From: an uncultured Erysipelotrichaceae bacterium
Lineage (GTDB): Bacteria; Bacillota_I; Bacilli_A; Erysipelotrichales; Coprobacillaceae
DNA: 34,540 nucleotides
NCBI GenBank assembly: GCA_947573745.1
Contig: CANPGX010000001.1
Span: 1 to 34,540, forward strand
Direction: 5' to 3'
The translations under genes and the position numbers were made by a program. Below, in pieces: positions 31,338-34,540 of the stretch (positions within the stretch are counted from its first letter, which is position 1; each line of letters opens with the position of its first letter). Below the pieces are notes generated by a model. The model saw only the letters and a list, made by a program, of their open reading frames with translations, was not told the DNA's origin and did not search any database.

Positions 31338-33136
31338 TCATTTTCTTCCAATTCTTCTATTTTTTTCAAACAAATAACTGTTTTCCTTTTGGTATCTCCG
31401 TTTGGACTTCCTATTCTCTTTATCTCAATAAGGTTACTTTTACTTAAATCTGCTTTGGCTCGGTTAAAAGTACCTGTGCTTATACTCATAGCTTTAGCCA
31501 ATTCATTTAATTCTGTAGCTTCCATCCCCCCTTCTTGGAGAGAATTTAATATAAAGTTCTTGGCTTCATCAAAAGCTGTACCTTTTTTATCTATTCTTAC
31601 TTTCCCATTTTGATAGTCATAGTCTTTCTTATTGGTAGTTCCCCAGGCTTGAGGCACCCCATCATTTATAGAAAATATCGTTGTCATCTGTTCAATAACA
31701 TAATTGCTTTTTTCATGAGACAAGTAACGCATATTATCATTTCCAGTGAAGCCAACAATAAATACACTTCTTGCAATATCCCATATATCCGAACTATCAG
31801 CAATACGATTGCGGCCATAAGCATTATCTCTCTTGTTTGTATGGGCCATGATAAGCACTGTCACACCATATTTCATGCCATAGCCTATAAGGGGATTCAA
31901 AACATCTCTCATAGCATTTCTATAACCCATATTAACATTGGCTGGTATAAAACTCTGCAATGGATCAAATACCACCAGCGCCGGCCTATGGTAAGCTATA
32001 AGATTCTCTAGAAACTGGCTATTATATTTAATTTCCTTAAAGCGTGGATCCTCTAGTGGAATGGTCATAATGTTTTCCATATTAGCACCATTTCTTTTTA
32101 ATCTCCCTTTAAGTGTTGCCTGTATATCATCTTCACTTGAAAAATACATAACTTTCTGTGGTGGTTTATCTTCTATGAAATCATAAACATCAAAGAAACA
32201 AGAGCCTCCACTACTAATAGCAGCGACAACATTGCACCATACCGTGGTCTTTCCTACTCCACCATTTCCAGCTATTAAAGTGATTTGCCCTTTAGGAATA
32301 AATCCCTGAATAAGCCATTCTGGTTCCTTTTCTTCCACATTAGACATATTTACAACACTTAGATCATTAGTATTTACCCTACTATTGGTTTTACCAATAT
32401 TAGTACCCTTATCATATTTCAAAGCGCTATGTACTATCGTCTTGACCTCATCTTTCGTTAAAGGTGGATTACACTTAGCTTGATTTTCATTCCATACAGC
32501 GCTAAGGATAGCCTTATCTGATAATCCTTTTGCCTGCAACGAACTGGCCAGTTGAAACAGTGTAGCATTTCTACTGCCTTCACCTATTTCCTTTGGAAGT
32601 TCTAAAGGCGGATTGTATACGTCTTCTATCTCTATATCTTTTATACCTTTCAAGAACTCATAAACGGTCTCTGTAGCGTCATTGATATCCTCGCTTAACC
32701 ATTTATACTTCTTACCATTAATCACGCTAGGCGGTGCTAATACGTAGCCATTATCACTTCTTATGTCTATCCCTTCATAAAGATTGATCTTATTCTTAAA
32801 CTCTCCTTTTACCCAATAGTACATATGATAGCCACCACTAGGGGTTTTTACTGTTGCTGTACTTGGAAGACTAGACCCATAAGTATTGAATGATTCTTGA
32901 CCTTCAGCACCGTTCTTAACATCAACATCAACCACTAAAAGGCTATTTCCTGTAGCTATGCCGATATTATACTTTGGGTTTTTATCCCACCACTTTTGGA
33001 TAGTTTCTTTATCCACAGTTGCTTCATTCTTCCATGATCTTAATACTTGCTTGCTTTTAGATCCTTCTTGTAAGGGAAAGACCCTAAGCCCCATATTAGC
33101 GTATCTCAACGCCCACTCTTTTAAATCATCACTCAC
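31334..33136 (-). CDS. Bifunctional primase-polymerase / RecA-like helicase replication protein
   Basis: A 600-aa replication initiator of a mobile element. Residues 1-160 are a Prim-Pol domain (LRVFPLQEGSKSK; metal-binding VVDVDV with Asp70 and Asp72; TPSGGYHMYYW with His104; DIRSDNGYVLAPPS). Residues about 185-240 are a PriCT-1 domain (GSRNATLFQLASSLQ...). From about 280 a RecA-like ATPase follows: Walker A IAGNGGVGKTT at 288-298 and a Walker B VVFDPLQSF; the C-terminus is a winged-helix-like region. The start is GTG at 33136, preceded by GAGG and overlapping the upstream stop (GTGA). Its 3' end meets the iteron cluster. Confidence 0.9.
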   Translation of the reverse strand: MSDDLKEWALRYANMGLRVFPLQEGSKSKQVLRSWKNEATVDKETIQKWWDKNPKYNIGIATGNSLLVVDVDVKNGAEGQESFNTYGSSLPSTATVKTPSGGYHMYYWVKGEFKNKINLYEGIDIRSDNGYVLAPPSVINGKKYKWLSEDINDATETVYEFLKGIKDIEIEDVYNPPLELPKEIGEGSRNATLFQLASSLQAKGLSDKAILSAVWNENQAKCNPPLTKDEVKTIVHSALKYDKGTNIGKTNSRVNTNDLSVVNMSNVEEKEPEWLIQGFIPKGQITLIAGNGGVGKTTVWCNVVAAISSGGSCFFDVYDFIEDKPPQKVMYFSSEDDIQATLKGRLKRNGANMENIMTIPLEDPRFKEIKYNSQFLENLIAYHRPALVVFDPLQSFIPANVNMGYRNAMRDVLNPLIGYGMKYGVTVLIMAHTNKRDNAYGRNRIADSSDIWDIARSVFIVGFTGNDNMRYLSHEKSNYVIEQMTTIFSINDGVPQAWGTTNKKDYDYQNGKVRIDKKGTAFDEAKNFILNSLQEGGMEATELNELAKAMSISTGTFNRAKADLSKSNLIEIKRIGSPNGDTKRKTVICLKKIEELEENE

Positions 33137-33270
33137 TCTCTCACCTCATCATATTTCAGTATTAAATCACATAAGGCAATAAAAGCTATGATGATCACCC
33201 AATACCACCTAATGCCCCCTAGAATGGCCATAGCTAACACAAACGTGTAGTATATCCATTCTTTCTTCAT
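33133..33270 (-). CDS. Small membrane protein (45 aa)
   Basis: A short gene with ATG at 33270 overlapping the excisionase-like stop (ATGA) and with its TGA overlapping the GTG start of the primase gene. The product MKKEWIYYTFVLAMAILGGI... has two hydrophobic segments in 45 residues. Small membrane ORFs in this position are common in Gram-positive phage and ICE replication operons. The overlaps at both ends support translation. Function unknown. Confidence 0.65.
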   Translation of the reverse strand: MKKEWIYYTFVLAMAILGGIRWYWVIIIAFIALCDLILKYDEVRE

Positions 33271-33515
33271 TGTCTTACCTCTTTCATTGTTCTTAAGGCT
33301 TCTACTCGATTGCTAATGTCATAGCCTGTCATGTTCCTTTGGAACTTTCTAAACTCCTCTTGAGTAAATACCCAACCTTTACCCGTTTTAATACCTTTTA
33401 GTAGACCTAGCTCTCTCCATTCATAGACATGTTGCACTGATGTTTTCATCAATTCTGCCACGTCTTCATGTGTTAAGGGCACTAGATCTTTTAATGTTTC
33501 TTTGTCGTAGTTCAT
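33267..33515 (-). CDS. Excisionase-type HTH protein (82 aa)
   Basis: A MerR/Xis-like small winged HTH: LTHEDVAELMKTSVQHVYEW forms the helix-turn-helix, followed by the LLKGIKTGKGWVFTQEEFRK wing and basic tail. Such proteins act as recombination directionality factors or as regulators in phages and integrative elements. It has AAAGGAGAAAC before the ATG and is the second gene after the switch. Its partner integrase is not in the window. Confidence 0.8.
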   Translation of the reverse strand: MNYDKETLKDLVPLTHEDVAELMKTSVQHVYEWRELGLLKGIKTGKGWVFTQEEFRKFQRNMTGYDISNRVEALRTMKEVRQ

Positions 33516-33536
33516 TTCTTTAGTTTCTCCTTTCTT

Positions 33537-33734
33537 TTAGTCAGTTCTAAATAGTTCATCTATTGTTCCATCAAACTGTAGGAACTCTTTTACCTTTTTA
33601 CATTCTTCTAGTGTGAAGTTTCTTTTTCCCCTTAACTTTTCAGTTATCGCTGTAGTTCCTAAGCCAATAGCAATAGAAAGCTGTTTTCTAGTGATTCCTT
33701 TTAAAGTCAATTCACGCTCTAAAATGTAGTACAT
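33537..33734 (-). CDS. Cro-like XRE family HTH protein (65 aa)
   Basis: A small helix-turn-helix protein: LTLKGITRKQLSIAIGLGTT contains helices 1-3 of an XRE domain, followed by EKLRGKRNFTLEECKKV. It is the first gene of the leftward operon, divergent from the S24 repressor, exactly the place of Cro. It probably binds the operators at 33761-33830. Its ATG lies 14 bases from AAGGAG, longer than usual; no better in-frame start exists. Confidence 0.8.
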   Translation of the reverse strand: MYYILERELTLKGITRKQLSIAIGLGTTAITEKLRGKRNFTLEECKKVKEFLQFDGTIDELFRTD

Positions 33735-33760
33735 AGTAGTATGGTCATCTCCTTTCCGGT

Positions 33761-33830
33761 TTACGAAATATCGTTAACTTGTTTACTATATTACACGGTA
33801 TAACAAATATTGTCAACGGTATATCGTTAA
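33761..33830 (-). promoter_or_regulatory. Leftward early promoter with three operator-like sites
   Basis: On the minus strand a perfect TTGACA (33816-33811) and TAATAT (33793-33788) are 17 bases apart. Three related sites cover it: AACGGTATATCGTT (33815-33828, near-perfect dyad) overlaps the -35; a half-matching ACGGTATAAC (33795-33804) lies in the spacer; TTACGAAATATCGTTAA (33761-33777) lies near the start point. This is the arrangement of a phage repressor/Cro switch. Rightward transcription of the repressor must start near 33840-33890 but no good box was found. Confidence 0.75.
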
Positions 33831-33905
33831 TTTTTTTGTAAATACGTTTGTTTTTATTGAAAATATATGTAATTTAGTTTATTATTGAGATGAGGTGATA
33901 GCATT

Positions 33906-34540
33906 ATGAGAATAGAAAACGAACTAAAAAACCTTATTTTATCAAGATATAAGAGTTTGAGGCAGTTCTCTCTAGATATTGATATGCCCTATTCGACTAT
34001 AGACACTATGCTAAAAAAAGGTATAGGCGGAGCTAGCATTCAAAATATCATTAAAATTTGCCAAGCATTGGCCATTGATACTGACGCTTTGGCAGAAGGA
34101 AGACTTGAAGAGCGTAAAGCAAACGACATTGTTGTGACTTTTAGGGAACAGACTATGCTTAAAAAATATCGCTCTATTGATCAAGAAGGAAGACAAACCG
34201 TCGATACTGTTTTAAATGATATCTATGAACGTTGTAATATCATCAAAGAAGATGAAATTGTTTATGGTTCATTAAATAAATGGATTGATAAGTTACCATC
34301 TTTAGCAAGTGCGGGTATTGGTGACTATCTAGCTGATGGATATGAAACAGAAAAAATAGCAGTGCCTAACGATAGCAAAGCCAACTATGCTATTGGTGTA
34401 AATGGGGATAGTATGCTGCCAACCTATAAAGATGGTGATGTAGTTCTTGTTCAACGAACTAATGATCTCGATTATGGCGATATAGGTATCTTTATTATTG
34501 ATGGTAATTGTTTCATCAAAGAATACCAACAAGATAAGCT
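33906..34540 (+). CDS. CI/LexA-like repressor with S24 autoprotease domain (partial, cut by window end)
   Basis: Residues 1-70 form an XRE-type DNA-binding domain (LRQFSLDIDMPYSTIDTMLK...). From about 130 an S24 self-cleaving domain follows: cleavage site in LASAGIGDYL (Ala136-Gly137), catalytic Ser169 in GDSMLPTYKDGDVVLV and catalytic Lys205 in GNCFIKEY. The gene runs off the right edge after about 211 codons, at most a few short strands from its end. GAGGTGAT precedes the ATG. RecA-triggered cleavage upon DNA damage would open the leftward operon, so the element should be SOS-inducible; this is inferred from the family. Confidence 0.9.
   Translation, partial: MRIENELKNLILSRYKSLRQFSLDIDMPYSTIDTMLKKGIGGASIQNIIKICQALAIDTDALAEGRLEERKANDIVVTFREQTMLKKYRSIDQEGRQTVDTVLNDIYERCNIIKEDEIVYGSLNKWIDKLPSLASAGIGDYLADGYETEKIAVPNDSKANYAIGVNGDSMLPTYKDGDVVLVQRTNDLDYGDIGIFIIDGNCFIKEYQQDK

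Overview
The window is AT-rich DNA from a low-GC, fermentative, Gram-positive gut-type bacterium. The gene set fits a member of the Erysipelotrichales (Coprobacillaceae-like): ISP-pathway isoprenoid synthesis, lspA, peptidoglycan recycling (MurQ/kinase), tandem DacA-type carboxypeptidases, an acyl-ACP thioesterase, DUF4250 and an oxygen-sensitive pyruvate formate-lyase. The lineage call is inference from gene content and codon use. No rRNA, tRNA, CRISPR array or insertion sequence was seen.

Layout. 1-2310 (minus): part of a Tad/Flp-type pilus locus (TadE-like protein, 51-aa Flp-like pilin, TadA ATPase, and a TadB/C membrane protein broken by a frameshift and cut by the window edge). 2315-5170 (minus): a four-gene operon ROK kinase - Lrp regulator - aminotransferase - DUF4250. 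5294-9532: SPL-like radical SAM protein, a large unrecognised HTH protein, and ispF-gltX. 9639-11325 (plus): rlmA-like methyltransferase coupled to a RluD-type pseudouridine synthase interrupted at an A8 run. 11305-15528: acyl-ACP thioesterase, two membrane proteins, lspA, and pyrG behind a leader that looks like a CTP-sensing attenuator. 15707-18928 (plus): two tandem D,D-carboxypeptidases and a Cof-type HAD phosphatase. 18952-20767 (minus): murQ and its kinase. 20910-24582 (minus): DUF5131 + GyrI-like pair, then a Nudix - alpha/beta hydrolase - DUF2087 - PTS-EIIB-like operon. 24766-27280 (plus): pyruvate formate-lyase.

The most unusual chromosomal feature is the pyruvate formate-lyase locus. 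The core carries the two active-site cysteines but stops before the glycyl-radical domain. That domain (with the radical-site Gly in RVSGYAV) is a separate 79-aa gene with a strong ribosome binding site. Between them lies a 68-aa ORF that resembles the first half of the radical domain but lacks the glycine loop. The core also carries a frameshift best explained by a deletion of about 16 bases. Three interrupted genes in the chromosomal part (tadB/C, rluD-like, pfl) are either real lesions or sequence errors.

From about 27.4 kb to the right edge lies an integrated mobile element, transcribed leftward from a lambda-like switch at 33.75-33.9 kb. On the far side of the switch is a rightward S24-type repressor, cut by the window end. 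The leftward operon holds a Cro-like HTH protein, an excisionase-type HTH protein, a small membrane protein, a primase-polymerase/helicase, an iteron cluster that is a good candidate replication origin, and then eight or nine small genes including a cold-shock-domain protein and an ArpU/DUF1492-like protein. No capsid, portal, large terminase or integrase gene is in view. The layout resembles a phage-inducible island or another small satellite, or the early half of a prophage. Convergent terminators at 27427-27482 separate it from the pfl operon.
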